Below, piece after piece: positions 44,352-53,733 of a stretch of 64,000 nucleotides of DNA; within the stretch, counting starts at the first letter, position 1, and every line of letters starts with the position of its first letter. The stretch is from assembly GCA_965213815.1 (NCBI GenBank), contig OZ243917.1, positions 2,294,001 through 2,358,000 on the forward strand. The letters are read 5' to 3'. The notes beneath the pieces were generated by a model. It saw nothing but the letters and a program-made list of their open reading frames with translations. It made no database searches and was not told where the DNA came from. Made by a program: the position numbers and the translations under genes. The stretch is from SP197 sp965213815. GTDB lineage: Bacteria > Pseudomonadota > Alphaproteobacteria > SP197.

Positions 44352-44409
44352 CGCTGGCCGACACGCCAGAGGCGATGCATGATGTCACGCTCATCCGTTG
44401 GAATCGCTG

Positions 44410-45267
44410 ATGGCGCTCTCCCCTGACGACATGGCCCGGTATCACCGGGATGGCTATCTCGTTTTGCCGAAATTCTTCTCCCATGGCGAATTGGCGCCGC
44501 TTCGCCAGGCGATCGACGAGGATCCCGGTGTCGGCGGGCGCCTTGCGACCATCCACGACGGCAGTTCCAGAACCCGGCACGACTATCTGGGCTGGGTGCG
44601 CCACGGCGACGACTGGCTCGGCACGGCAACGCGCATCGCCCGCATTGTGGAGGGCGCCGAAGCCCTGATCGGCGAAGGCGTCTATCACTATCATTCGAAG
44701 ATCGTCCAGAAACCCGCCGGACGCAGTGGCCGGGTTGTCTGGCACCAGGACTTCGGCGGCTGGTACCAGGACGGATGCCTCAAGCCCGACATGCTGACCT
44801 GTATCGTGGCACTGACCCCGGCGACGGAGGAAAGCGGATGCCTGCACATGCTGAAGGGTTCGCACCACATGGGAAGGGTCGATCGCATCCGTGACGATCA
44901 TGCCTACTCCAACATCCACCCGCTGCGCGTCAGGGCCATGCTGGAACGCTTCGAGGATGTGGCCATCGAGCTCGAACCTGGCGACGGCCTCTTCTTTCAC
45001 TGCAATACCGTCCACGCCTCGGGCGACAATCAGGCCTCCTGGAACCGCATTCTCCTCGAGTTCTCATACAACGCGGTCAGCAACGCGCCGGTGTTCCCGG
45101 ATCAGGATCACCATGCATTCAAGCCGATGACGACCGCGCCTGACAATTCGCTTGAACAGGGCGTCTGGGATGGCGTCTTCTCCTCCACCCCGCTCATCGA
45201 TCTCGAGGACCCCGCCGACGAGGGCTACACGATCTTCGTGCGCGACAGTTTCCCCGATCTCAACTGA
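44410..45267 (+). CDS. Phytanoyl-CoA dioxygenase (PhyH) family protein
   Basis: About 285 residues. The Fe(II)/2-oxoglutarate site is visible: VVWHQDFGGWYQDG (His-x-Asp), distal FFHCNTVHASGDNQ (His) and NRILLEFSYNAVS (Arg). The start ATG at 44410 gives MALSPDDMARYHRDGYLVLPKFF, the family's usual N terminus. It should hydroxylate a substrate with 2-oxoglutarate as co-substrate. It follows the acyl-CoA synthetase, so its substrate may be a CoA ester. Confidence 0.88.
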   Translation: MALSPDDMARYHRDGYLVLPKFFSHGELAPLRQAIDEDPGVGGRLATIHDGSSRTRHDYLGWVRHGDDWLGTATRIARIVEGAEALIGEGVYHYHSKIVQKPAGRSGRVVWHQDFGGWYQDGCLKPDMLTCIVALTPATEESGCLHMLKGSHHMGRVDRIRDDHAYSNIHPLRVRAMLERFEDVAIELEPGDGLFFHCNTVHASGDNQASWNRILLEFSYNAVSNAPVFPDQDHHAFKPMTTAPDNSLEQGVWDGVFSSTPLIDLEDPADEGYTIFVRDSFPDLN

Positions 45268-45523
45268 CGACATCCGGATTCCCCTGCTGCGCCGGCGCAC
45301 CCACCTCTGATCACGTGTGCTGTCGTCGCTGTCGAAATCCCTGACGCGGCCAACGAAGGGTGTCGGCGGTTTCATCAAAGTGCGCTTTTGGCGCGGCAAA
45401 GACTGGGTGCTGAACGCTTGGGTCAAGGCCTCGGCCCAACCGCCTTGCCGTGCGATCTGGATGGGAGCACGAGGCGATCGAACCCGGTCCGTGCCCGGCT
45501 CGACCAAGGCGTCGAACTGGCTC

Positions 45524-45931
45524 TCAGCACTCCATGGCTCGCACATGGCCCTCTGCGCCGTAGTCGAGCAGGAGACGGTCACGGGTCACCAGGGTGTATC
45601 CGAATGCCCGCGCGGTAGCAGCGAGAATGCGGTCCACCGGATCGGCAGGCGGCGAACCCGGCAGCGAACAGGAAGCAACAAGCACCGACGGTGGCATCCT
45701 GGCAAGCGTCACTCCCGGAAGGGCGCAGAATCGGTCAAACCAGACTTCAGGGCTCAACGAAAGAGAGATTCTATTCTTCGCCGCAAACATCGCGATTTCC
45801 CATGCGGTCATGGGGGAGACGAAGAGCGCAAGGTCGGTCCTACCTGGTTGCGTCAAGGCCCCCGAGGCGGGTTCGCGTATTGGATCGCCGTGCGCGATCC
45901 AGATCACCGCGCAGGTATCAAGCAGCAACAC
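45524..45931 (-). CDS. PIN-domain toxin (VapC type), third pair
   Basis: 135 residues with PIN features LLLDTCAVIWIA (Asp), SPMTAWEIAMFAAK (Glu), DPVDRILAATARAFGYTLVTRDRLLLDY (two Asp). This is a different PIN subfamily from the other two (longer 'TAWE' and 'DPxDRxLxAtA' patterns). The start is GTG, 12 bases after the end of its upstream partner. It probably cleaves RNA and is held by the antitoxin next to it. Confidence 0.9.
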   Translation of the reverse strand: MLLLDTCAVIWIAHGDPIREPASGALTQPGRTDLALFVSPMTAWEIAMFAAKNRISLSLSPEVWFDRFCALPGVTLARMPPSVLVASCSLPGSPPADPVDRILAATARAFGYTLVTRDRLLLDYGAEGHVRAMEC

Positions 45932-45943
45932 AGGTCTGTCCGA

Positions 45944-46321
45944 CTACCGCGCCGAGTCCCATTCGACGTCCACAGGCTCTGTCAGATCGATCCCCGGTCT
46001 TATCGTCACCGTGCCTTCCAACGCACCGTAGATGCGTGAGAAATCGAATTCCTCCGCATCAGTATGCGAATTGACGGCGTTCGACTTGCGGAAGACCAGC
46101 CTGAAGCCATCCATGTCGACTTCCGCCGACACGTACCCTGCCCGGAGCCAGGCATGGGTGATGACGCTGTTGGATGGGTTGTTCGACCACCAAGGCCGGT
46201 GCTTGAAAGCCGATGATGGCAATCGATTGCCAATGACCTCCTCGATCTCGGCGAAGGTCATGGGCACGTCTCTGCCACCACACTCCCGCAGATGGGCTTC
46301 CAGAAGGGCGTACTTCGACAT
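45944..46321 (-). CDS. Antitoxin with a DUF7662-like N-terminal domain
   Basis: 125 residues. The N-terminal part (MSKYALLEAHLRECGGRDVPMTFAEIEEVIGNRLPSSAFKHRPWWSN, with AWLRAGY) belongs to the DUF7662-type domain. The C-terminal tail GALEGTVTIRPGIDLTEPVDVEWDSAR is typical of VapB-like antitoxins that pair with PIN toxins. The two parts together suggest a non-classical antitoxin in which DUF7662 replaces the DNA-binding domain. It precedes the PIN gene by 12 bases. Confidence 0.8.
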   Translation of the reverse strand: MSKYALLEAHLRECGGRDVPMTFAEIEEVIGNRLPSSAFKHRPWWSNNPSNSVITHAWLRAGYVSAEVDMDGFRLVFRKSNAVNSHTDAEEFDFSRIYGALEGTVTIRPGIDLTEPVDVEWDSAR

Positions 46322-46697
46322 GCAGTTCCTTCACTTTCATCTGTGTACAAATGTGTCTTGAGAACGTTCGGGTGGAGGCTCGCCCCAAGTCGATCCAGTT
46401 TGTTTATTCCTACTAACTATTGATGATCATACTACCTATCAAGAGTAATAGACACCTTCCAGAACAAGCGAGACTCTTGCGCTGTAGCGATTTTCGGCGC
46501 CTTGCCCTACGGGGCTGACCCCGGCAGTCAGTCGCCTGTGCCACCCGGACCCACCCCAGAGCCGGCTTCGGACTCCTGAATCGATGCTTCACGACTGATT
46601 TCGAGCGCTGTTGAGAGCCGGCGGTGACATCCGGGCGAGCGGAAGCGTTCCGCTCAGACGGGTGTCGCGGAACGCAGGGCTTCAGCGGCAGCCGGGA
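46322..46697. other. About 375 bases without a gene
   Basis: The first 130 bases are markedly more AT-rich than the surroundings (TTTATTCCTACTAACTATTG), probably the TA promoter region plus foreign DNA. No coding frame or hairpin stands out. It ends at the transposase remnant. Confidence 0.5.
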
Positions 46698-47210
46698 TCA
46701 GCTGGTATCGGGCAGAGTGCCGGTGCGCACCAGGCTCCGCATCAGATGAGGTTGCCGCTCCTCGACGCTGGCATGAGCCAGCGCCATCATCACCACGAGG
46801 GCGAGATTGACCCGGGCTTTCATCCGGTCCAAGCCACGGATCGTGTAGTGGCCGGGGTCGCGCAGTTCCTCAAACCGGACAAGGGGTACTTCATTGACCG
46901 CGACGCGACTCTTGCCCGCCTCGAACATCCGACGAAGTGGCGATGCTCCGCCCTCGAGGTGGAAGCCGGGGATGCCGACTGCCAGGGCGGAGAAACCGTT
47001 TACCTCGCCGGCAAGGTCGCGGGTCTTGTCAGTCCAGGCGGTTATGGCCACCGGGTAGCGAAGAGCCTCGCCCTCGTCTTCCTGGCCCCCGAAGCTGTCG
47101 CGTCGGCACATGAAATTGACATCGACATTCCTGGCGAATGTCGATCCGCCCGAATCACCGAGGTCCTGCCATACGATCCTGACAACGAACGCCCCCGCGT
47201 TGACGGCCAA
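46698..47210 (-). pseudogene. Transposase C-terminal remnant
   Basis: The end of the reading frame, VPLVRFEELRDPGHYTIRGL followed by DRMKARVNLALVVMMALAHASVEERQPHLMRSLV, fits the C-terminal 'yTirGlaRMkaRvgLAlavMMALAlg.i..grpe.MRSLV' pattern of IS1182-like transposases. The catalytic upstream part is not recognisable, and no flanking inverted repeats were found. It is probably a decayed insertion sequence. Confidence 0.5.
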
Positions 47211-47503
47211 GGAAGCCTCTGCGCCGTTCCGTCGAGCGCTCGCCCTGGCACCACTTGATCAGGGACTTGGAGGAGATCACGCCGCTTGCAGACATGGAGC
47301 AACACAGAACACTGTCACCCGGGCTCCGGTGCTCCGAATAGGTTCTGGAGGAGCAGCCTGAAGTCATGATCATCCCCCGCGGCAACGTACCTGGTCGATG
47401 AAATGACAACGTCTGGAATCATGAGACCCGTCAGCGTCGACGCAATTGATCGCTGGAGGGAGTTCGGACTAGGGTGCCGGTGATCCCTCACTTGAGAAAG
47501 ACC
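47211..47503. other. Intergenic, about 290 bases
   Basis: Upstream part probably contains more of the eroded transposase in other frames. No separate gene is supported before the glutaryl-CoA dehydrogenase start. Confidence 0.4.
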
Positions 47504-48694
47504 ATGACCGTGAACACTTCCCGCCCTTCCTTCATGTGGGATGACCCGTTCCTGCTCGACGAAGAGCTCGACGAGGACGAGCGCATGATCCGCGACTCGA
47601 CGCGGCAGTTCTGCGACACCTACCTGGCAGAGAGGGTGACGCAGGACTTTCGCGAGGAGGCCGGGGATCGCGAGATCATTCGTCACATGGGCGAGATGGG
47701 TCTGCTCGGGGCGACCATCGAGGGTTATGGCTGTGCCGGTATCAGTCAGGTCGCATACGGTCTCATCGCCTTCGAGATCGAGCGGATCGACAGTGCCTAC
47801 CGTTCGTCGGCCTCGGTGCAGTCGAGTCTGGTGATGCACCCCATCCACGCCTTTGGAACCGAGGAACAGCGCCAGAGGTACCTGCCGGCGCTGGCCAGCG
47901 GCACCATGGTCGGGGCATTCGGACTCACGGAGCCCGATCACGGCTCGGATCCGGGTTCCATGACCACCCGGGCGCGCGCGGTGGCCGGCGGATACCGGTT
48001 GAGCGGCGCCAAGATGTGGATTTCGAATGCGCCGATCGCCGATGTGATGGTGATCTGGGCAAAAGATGACGAGGGCGCCATCAGGGGATTCCTCCTCGAA
48101 CGCGGCATGGAGGGACTGTCGACTCCGGTCATCGAGGGAAAGTTCAGTCTGCGTGCCAGTCCGACCGGCGAAATCGTCATGGAGAACGTCTTCTGTCCGG
48201 AAGAGAACGCCTTCCCCGAGATCCGCGGTCTGAAAGGACCCTTCGGTTGCCTCAACAATGCCCGTTACGGTATCGCCTGGGGCGCACTCGGGGCCGCGAC
48301 CTACTGCTGGCAGGCCGCCCGCTCCTACACCCTGGAACGCACCCAGTTCGGTCGGCCCCTGGCCGCCAACCAGCTCATTCAGAAAAAGCTTGCAGACATG
48401 CAGACGGAAATCGCCATCGGACTCCAGGCCTGCCTGAGGGTGGGTCGTCTCAAGGCCGACGGCCGGGCAACACCGGAGATGATCTCCCTCATCAAGCGCA
48501 ACTCATGCGGCAAGGCGCTTGATATTGCCCGCATGTCCAGGGACATGCATGGCGGCAACGGCGTCAGCGACCAGTACGGCGTGATCCGTCACCTGTTGAA
48601 CCTCGAAGCCGTCAACACCTACGAGGGCACCCACGACATCCACGCCCTCATTCTGGGCCGTGCCCAGACCGGCATTCAGGCCTTCACCGGATGA
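47504..48694 (+). CDS. gcdH: Glutaryl-CoA dehydrogenase-like acyl-CoA dehydrogenase
   Basis: About 396 residues from the ATG at 47504 (MTVNTSRPSFMWDDP). The start WDDPFLLDEELDEDERMIRDSTRQFCDTYL, the flavin segment AFGLTEPDHGSDPGSMTTRA, the KMWISNAPIADV strand, the Arg-rich RSYTLERTQFGRPLAANQL helix and the catalytic NTYEGTHDIHALILGRAQTGIQAF match glutaryl-CoA dehydrogenase closely. It oxidises and decarboxylates glutaryl-CoA to crotonyl-CoA in lysine/tryptophan catabolism. The CoA-transferase at 50186 is a natural partner. Confidence 0.93.
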   Translation: MTVNTSRPSFMWDDPFLLDEELDEDERMIRDSTRQFCDTYLAERVTQDFREEAGDREIIRHMGEMGLLGATIEGYGCAGISQVAYGLIAFEIERIDSAYRSSASVQSSLVMHPIHAFGTEEQRQRYLPALASGTMVGAFGLTEPDHGSDPGSMTTRARAVAGGYRLSGAKMWISNAPIADVMVIWAKDDEGAIRGFLLERGMEGLSTPVIEGKFSLRASPTGEIVMENVFCPEENAFPEIRGLKGPFGCLNNARYGIAWGALGAATYCWQAARSYTLERTQFGRPLAANQLIQKKLADMQTEIAIGLQACLRVGRLKADGRATPEMISLIKRNSCGKALDIARMSRDMHGGNGVSDQYGVIRHLLNLEAVNTYEGTHDIHALILGRAQTGIQAFTG

Positions 48695-49131
48695 ACACGC
48701 CATTGACAATCGCAATCCGGACACGTAGATAACGGGATACAGGGGAGTTATCGCCCCTGGATGATCCGCTTCTTGAGGTGGATCCGCGGGATTTGATAGG
48801 GCAGCTTGCGTCCGCGACACCAACCGCTAAAGCGCCACGGATGGATCTCCGTGGGCCCTGAAGGGTTTCGGAGACCATGTTTTGCCTGCCCAGACAGCAT
48901 CACAGAACCACCGCCGCCGGCACATGGATGGCGGCGGAGTTCCACCAGATTATTCCGGCTGCGGCCATGGCTTCTGGCGGCGGAGCGGCCCTGACGGGAT
49001 AGTGGCACGGCGGAACGGACGCTTCTGATGGCGTCCCGTTCCGCCGTCGACCACTGCCTTGTGCAAGGCCATGCCTTGCAGGCGACGGGCTTGCAGCCTA
49101 TCTCAGGACGCAGACAAGGCGGGAACGGGAC
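48695..49131. other. Intergenic before hemB, with two hairpins
   Basis: A near-perfect stem of about 16 bp lies at 49007-49047 (ACGGCGGAACGGACGC, loop, GCGTCCCGTTCCGCCGT with one bulge). A second perfect 8-bp stem is at 49062-49080 (TGCAAGGC-CAT-GCCTTGCA). They probably contain the gcdH terminator and hemB leader. On the minus strand near 48748-48880 an open stretch ends with IPRIHLKKRIIQGR, which I cannot assign. Confidence 0.55.
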
Positions 49132-50127
49132 ATGGCGCATTTCCCCGGCAGCTTTCCGACGACGCGAATGAGACGCCTGAGGCAGACGCCCTGGCTGCGC
49201 TCCATGGTGAGCGAGCATGTCGTGTCGGTGTCCGACCTTGTCTGGCCTGTCTTCATCCGCGAAGGAAATGGTGTGCGCGAACCAATTGACTCCATGCCGG
49301 GAGTCGAAAGGATCAGCATCGACATCCTCGTCGAGGCCGCAGACGAGGCCCGGGATCTGGGCATCCCCTCGATCGCTCTCTTTCCACACACCGGCGACGA
49401 AGTGAAGAGTGCCGATGGCCGGGAAGCAATCAACCCGGACAACCTTGTCTGCCGCGCCATTGCCGCACTGAAGAACCGCGTCGATGATCTCGGGGTGCTT
49501 GTCGATGTCGCGCTCGATCCCTACACGACCCATGGACACGACGGCGTGATGTCGGGTGAGAACATTCTCAACGACGAGACTGTCGACATCCTTGTGCGCC
49601 AGGCACTCGTCCAGGCAGAGGCCGGATGCGACATCATTGCGCCAAGCGACATGATGGACGGACGTATTGGCGCCATCCGCAAAGGCCTCGATGATGCAGG
49701 GCATGGCCGTATCGCCATCATGGCCTACGCCGCCAAGTACGCATCGGGATTCTATGGCCCCTTTCGCGACGCGGTGGGATCCGCCGCCAGCCTCGGCCAT
49801 GGCGACAAGCGGACCTACCAGATGGATCCGGCGAATTCCGACGAAGCCCTGCGCGAGGTGGCGCTTGATCTCGAGGAAGGCGCCGACATGATCATGGTCA
49901 AGCCCGGCATGCCCTACCTCGATATCGTGCGCCGCGTGAAGGACACCTTTTCCGTTCCCGTCTTCGCCTATCAGGTGTCCGGCGAATACGCGATGCTTGA
50001 AGGAGCCTGCCGCAACGGCTGGCTCGATCGCGACAGGGTATGGGGCGAGGCCCTTGCCTGTTTCAGGCGCGCCGGCTGCAGTGGCATCCTGACCTATCAT
50101 GCCCTGGAGTTCGCCCGCCGCCTGTGA
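49132..50127 (+). CDS. hemB: Delta-aminolevulinic acid dehydratase
   Basis: 331 residues. The two active-site lysines are in AIMAYAAKYASGFYGPFRDA (about 200) and MIMVKPGMPYLDI (about 255). SVSDLVWPVFIREGNG, DVALDPYTTHGHDGV and IIAPSDMMDGRIGAIR are all typical of HemB. The absence of the Cys-rich zinc box (the loop reads VALDPYTTHGHDG) points to the magnesium-type alphaproteobacterial enzyme. It condenses two 5-aminolevulinates to porphobilinogen in the cytoplasm. Confidence 0.97.
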   Translation: MAHFPGSFPTTRMRRLRQTPWLRSMVSEHVVSVSDLVWPVFIREGNGVREPIDSMPGVERISIDILVEAADEARDLGIPSIALFPHTGDEVKSADGREAINPDNLVCRAIAALKNRVDDLGVLVDVALDPYTTHGHDGVMSGENILNDETVDILVRQALVQAEAGCDIIAPSDMMDGRIGAIRKGLDDAGHGRIAIMAYAAKYASGFYGPFRDAVGSAASLGHGDKRTYQMDPANSDEALREVALDLEEGADMIMVKPGMPYLDIVRRVKDTFSVPVFAYQVSGEYAMLEGACRNGWLDRDRVWGEALACFRRAGCSGILTYHALEFARRL

Positions 50128-50185
50128 TGGACGAAGGCCCCTCTTCGTGTGATGGTCCGGCCGCATTCCAGGAGAGTTGTTGTTC

Positions 50186-51346
50186 ATGCCCGACGGACCA
50201 CTCCATGGCATCACGGTCATCGACCTGACACGGGTCCTCGCCGGACCCTACTGCACCATGATGCTCCATGACCTCGGCGCGCGGGTCATCAAGGTCGAGC
50301 AACCCGATACCGGCGATGATGCGCGGGAAATCGGGCCATTTCTGGGACCACTCTCGGGCTACTTTGCCTCGATCAACCGCGGCAAGGAGAGTATCGCGCT
50401 CAATCTTCGCCATGACGGTGACCGCGAGGTGTTCGAGGCCCTTCTCGGATCGGCCGATGTTCTCATCGAGAATTTCCGTCCCGGCGTCATGGAGCGCCTC
50501 GGCTACTCGTGGGCGCTCCTCAAGGAACGGCATCCAGGCCTTATCTATGCGGCGGTCTCCGGATTCGGCCAGAACGGCCCCTACAGCAGCCGTCCGGCAT
50601 ATGATCTGGTTGTCCAGGCCATGGGCGGTGTCATGAGTCTCACCGGGCATCCGGGAGGCGAACCGACCCGTGTCGGAACGTCGATCGGCGACATCACGGC
50701 AGCCCTCTTCACCACAATCGGCATCACGTCAGCCCTCCACCACAGAGCCCGGACCGGCGAGGGAGGCATGATCGACGTGGCAATGCTCGATTGCCAGATC
50801 GCCATTCTGGAAAATGCCATCGTCCGCCACGCCACCACCGGCGAAGTCCCGGGGCCCCTTGGCACCCGCCATCCGTCGATCGTGCCCTTCGACGCCTTCA
50901 AGACCCGTGACGGCCACATCGTCATCGCGGCCGGCAATGACGATCTCTTCGTGACTCTCTGCGACGTCCTCGGGCTTGCCTTTCTGGCCACAGACAACCG
51001 GTTTGCCACCAATGCCATGAGGGCACAGCATGTGGACATCCTCCAGAAGGAGATCGAGAACGTGCTGACCGCCAGGCCGACTGATCACTGGCTCGCCATC
51101 CTGCAGAACGCCGGAGTTCCATGCGGCTCCATCAACACGGTCGCCGATGTCATGGCTGATCCACACGTGGCCTCGCGCAACATGATCGTCACCGCCGAGG
51201 ACGCCCGCGCGGGCTCCATCAGAATGTCGGGCAACCCCATCAAGTTCTCCGCGTTCGAGGATCCTCGGCAGCGCGGCAGCGTCCCGGGCCTCGACGAGCA
51301 TCGCGAACCGATTCTCCGGGAACTCCGCTCCAGAGAACCTGCCTGA
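50186..51346 (+). CDS. Family III CoA-transferase, likely glutarate CoA-transferase
   Basis: About 386 residues from the ATG at 50186. CaiB/BaiF pattern: VIDLTRVLAGPYCTMMLHDLGARVIKVEQPDTGDDAR, SINRGKESIALNLR, VLIENFRPGVMERLGY, YDLVVQAMGGVMSLTG and DVAMLDCQIAILEN with the catalytic Asp. Proximity to the glutaryl-CoA dehydrogenase suggests glutarate:succinyl-CoA CoA-transferase (the SUGCT type), which is an inference from context. Confidence 0.87.
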   Translation: MPDGPLHGITVIDLTRVLAGPYCTMMLHDLGARVIKVEQPDTGDDAREIGPFLGPLSGYFASINRGKESIALNLRHDGDREVFEALLGSADVLIENFRPGVMERLGYSWALLKERHPGLIYAAVSGFGQNGPYSSRPAYDLVVQAMGGVMSLTGHPGGEPTRVGTSIGDITAALFTTIGITSALHHRARTGEGGMIDVAMLDCQIAILENAIVRHATTGEVPGPLGTRHPSIVPFDAFKTRDGHIVIAAGNDDLFVTLCDVLGLAFLATDNRFATNAMRAQHVDILQKEIENVLTARPTDHWLAILQNAGVPCGSINTVADVMADPHVASRNMIVTAEDARAGSIRMSGNPIKFSAFEDPRQRGSVPGLDEHREPILRELRSREPA

Positions 51347-53727
51347 TGAAGAGAGTCGTGCGCCGTGTGGCCGGCGTCATCCTCATCATCATGCTGGTGG
51401 TTGCCGCCTCGGGTGTGGGCCTCTATTTCTGGCTCAGGACCTCCCTTCCCGACATCGACGGCAGGATCACCGTCGACGGCATCTCCGGACCGGTCGACAT
51501 CCTGCGCGATGAATGGGGAGTTCCCCACATCCATGCCGGATCGCCCGATGATGCCTACTTCGCCCTCGGTTTCGCCCACGCCCAGGACCGCTTCTTCCAG
51601 ATGGAAATGCAGCGCCGCGGCGCGCAGGGGCGGATCGCGGAACTCCTGGGATCGCTGGCTGTCGACAACGACCGGTTCGTGCGCCTGCTCGATCTCTACC
51701 GGGCGGCGCGTGCGTCTCTTGCCACCCTGCCTCCCGAGGCCCGTGCTGCCCTCGCGGCCTATGCAGCAGGGGTGAATGCCTGGCTCGCCACACGCACCGG
51801 TCCCTCGGCACCGGAGCTGGCTCTCGTTCTGGCCAACGAGCCGGAACCCTGGCAAGCGGCCGATTCCGTCTCCTGGCTCAAGATCATGGCCCTCATGCTC
51901 TCGGGCAACTGGCGCGAAGAGGCGCTGCACGCTGCGCTGGTGCAGCGACTGGGAGCGGACAAGGCAGCAAGTTTCCTTCCCCCCTCCCCTGACACCGATA
52001 CAACCGTCATCGAAGCCGCGGAAGGGATTGATTTTGCGGCAGTCGCAACGCTCTTCGCCCACCTTCTGCCCGATACCAACAACGGTTCCAACAACTGGGC
52101 GGTGAGTGGCGCCCATACCGTTTCGGCATCCCCACTCGCCGCCAACGACCCCCATCTCGGCCTTGCCATCCCCTCGGTCTGGTACCTTGCCCACATGACA
52201 GCTCCGGGGCTGAGCGTTGCCGGCGCCACACTGCCAGGCCTGCCATTCGTTCTCGTCGGCACCAATGGCGCCATCGCCTGGACACTCTCGAATACCGGAC
52301 CCGACACCCAGGATCTCTTTGTCGAACGTCGCGACCCGGACAACCCGGATCACTACCTGACGCCGGCCGGACCGGTACCCTTTGCCGTGCGTGATGAGAC
52401 CATTGCCGTCCGGTTTTCCGGAAGCCGACAGATCAGAATGCTCGAGACCCGCCATGGCCCGGTCCTGACGGGAATGGTCAGTTCCCTTCAAGGTGGCCCC
52501 GACGATGACGAAGTCCTGGCACTCGCCTGGACGATGCTGCACGACGACGACCAGAGCGCCAACGCGGCGCTTCTCCTGCACACGGCCACGGATTGGCAGA
52601 CCTTCAACAACGCTGCCCGCTCCTTCGCCGGTCCAATGCAGAACATCATCTATGCCGACAGGGACGGATCCATCGGAGTGCTGTCACCGGGACTCGTGCC
52701 GGTGCGCCGCTCCGGTGACGGCCGGCTTCCCGTCGACGGGAGTTCGGGAGAAGCGGACTGGGCTGGACGCATCCCCTTCGAAGAATTGCCCCGCGTCGTC
52801 GATCCACCGTCCGGCATCATCGCTGCCGCCAACAACCGCCCCGTCGGCAAGGAGTACCCCTACTTCCTCAGTCATCGATGGGAGCCTGAATGGCGGGCGC
52901 AGCGCATTGACGAGCTTCTGGGTTCAGGAGCACCTCACGATCTGGCCAGTTTCACCCGTATCCAGCGTGACACCTGGTCGGGTCTTGCCGCCGTCCTGGT
53001 TCCTCATGCCCTCGCCGGCACGCCTCAAACCACGGCCGGACGACTGTTGCAGATTCGCCTTGAAGACTGGGACTACACCATGGACGCCGACCTTGTGGCG
53101 CCCACGATCTTTCATACCTGGTATCGCGCCCTGACACGGGCCATCTACGCTGACGAGCTGGGCGACCTCTTCGCAAAGGCATGGTGGGACCGCCCGCTCT
53201 TCGTTCTTGCCACTCTCGACGCCGACACTCACGGCTGGTGCAACGATGTCGTGAGCGGTGAGACCCTCACCTGCGCCGAAGTCTCAGGGCGCGCCCTCGA
53301 CGAGGCGGCAGACACCCTTGTCAGGATTGCCGGCAGCGATCCGTCCGACTGGATCTGGGGTGATGTTCACGCGATGCATCTCAGACACCCGCTCTTCGGT
53401 TTCGTCCCCGTTCTCGACACCCTGACCGGCGTCAGCGTTCCGTTGGGTGGTGACGGCTACAGCATCTCCGCCACAAGCCACCGTTTCTCCCCGAGGCATG
53501 AGACGTTCAACACCGTCCACGGTCCGTCACTGCGTGCCGTGATCGATTTCGATGATCCCGTGACAGGACACTTCGTCACCATGCCCGGCCAGTCAGGAAA
53601 TCCCTTTTCGCCCTACTATGACAACCTGGTGGAACGCTGGCATGAAAACCGTCCGGTGGCGATTGTTCCCGGCAGAAGAATCACCGATGCCGCCCACCAC
53701 CTCACCCTCGTGCCCGCTACGCCGTAA
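51346..53727 (+). CDS. Penicillin acylase family (Ntn-hydrolase) protein
   Basis: 793 residues. An N-terminal hydrophobic segment (VAGVILIIMLVVAASGVGLYFWL, about 8-30) directs it to the envelope. The alpha-chain part includes PVDILRDEWGVPHIHAGSPDDAYFALGFAHAQDRFFQMEMQRRG. The beta chain begins at the self-cleavage site in NNGSNNWAVSG (Ser nucleophile, about 248) and contains NDPHLGLAIPSVWY. It hydrolyses amide bonds, for example acyl-homoserine lactones or acylated amino acids. It follows the CoA-transferase immediately. Confidence 0.93.
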   Translation: MKRVVRRVAGVILIIMLVVAASGVGLYFWLRTSLPDIDGRITVDGISGPVDILRDEWGVPHIHAGSPDDAYFALGFAHAQDRFFQMEMQRRGAQGRIAELLGSLAVDNDRFVRLLDLYRAARASLATLPPEARAALAAYAAGVNAWLATRTGPSAPELALVLANEPEPWQAADSVSWLKIMALMLSGNWREEALHAALVQRLGADKAASFLPPSPDTDTTVIEAAEGIDFAAVATLFAHLLPDTNNGSNNWAVSGAHTVSASPLAANDPHLGLAIPSVWYLAHMTAPGLSVAGATLPGLPFVLVGTNGAIAWTLSNTGPDTQDLFVERRDPDNPDHYLTPAGPVPFAVRDETIAVRFSGSRQIRMLETRHGPVLTGMVSSLQGGPDDDEVLALAWTMLHDDDQSANAALLLHTATDWQTFNNAARSFAGPMQNIIYADRDGSIGVLSPGLVPVRRSGDGRLPVDGSSGEADWAGRIPFEELPRVVDPPSGIIAAANNRPVGKEYPYFLSHRWEPEWRAQRIDELLGSGAPHDLASFTRIQRDTWSGLAAVLVPHALAGTPQTTAGRLLQIRLEDWDYTMDADLVAPTIFHTWYRALTRAIYADELGDLFAKAWWDRPLFVLATLDADTHGWCNDVVSGETLTCAEVSGRALDEAADTLVRIAGSDPSDWIWGDVHAMHLRHPLFGFVPVLDTLTGVSVPLGGDGYSISATSHRFSPRHETFNTVHGPSLRAVIDFDDPVTGHFVTMPGQSGNPFSPYYDNLVERWHENRPVAIVPGRRITDAAHHLTLVPATP

Positions 53728-53733
53728 AGGACC

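Noticed and set aside
46611..47258. 215-codon plus-strand frame after the DUF7662 gene
   Set aside because: The minus strand of the same region matches a transposase end better, and this frame has no family resemblance.
48748..50220. 490-codon minus-strand frame opposite hemB
   Set aside because: Antisense to hemB. The last about 35 codons (near 48748-48880) lie outside hemB and look more protein-like, but I cannot assign them.
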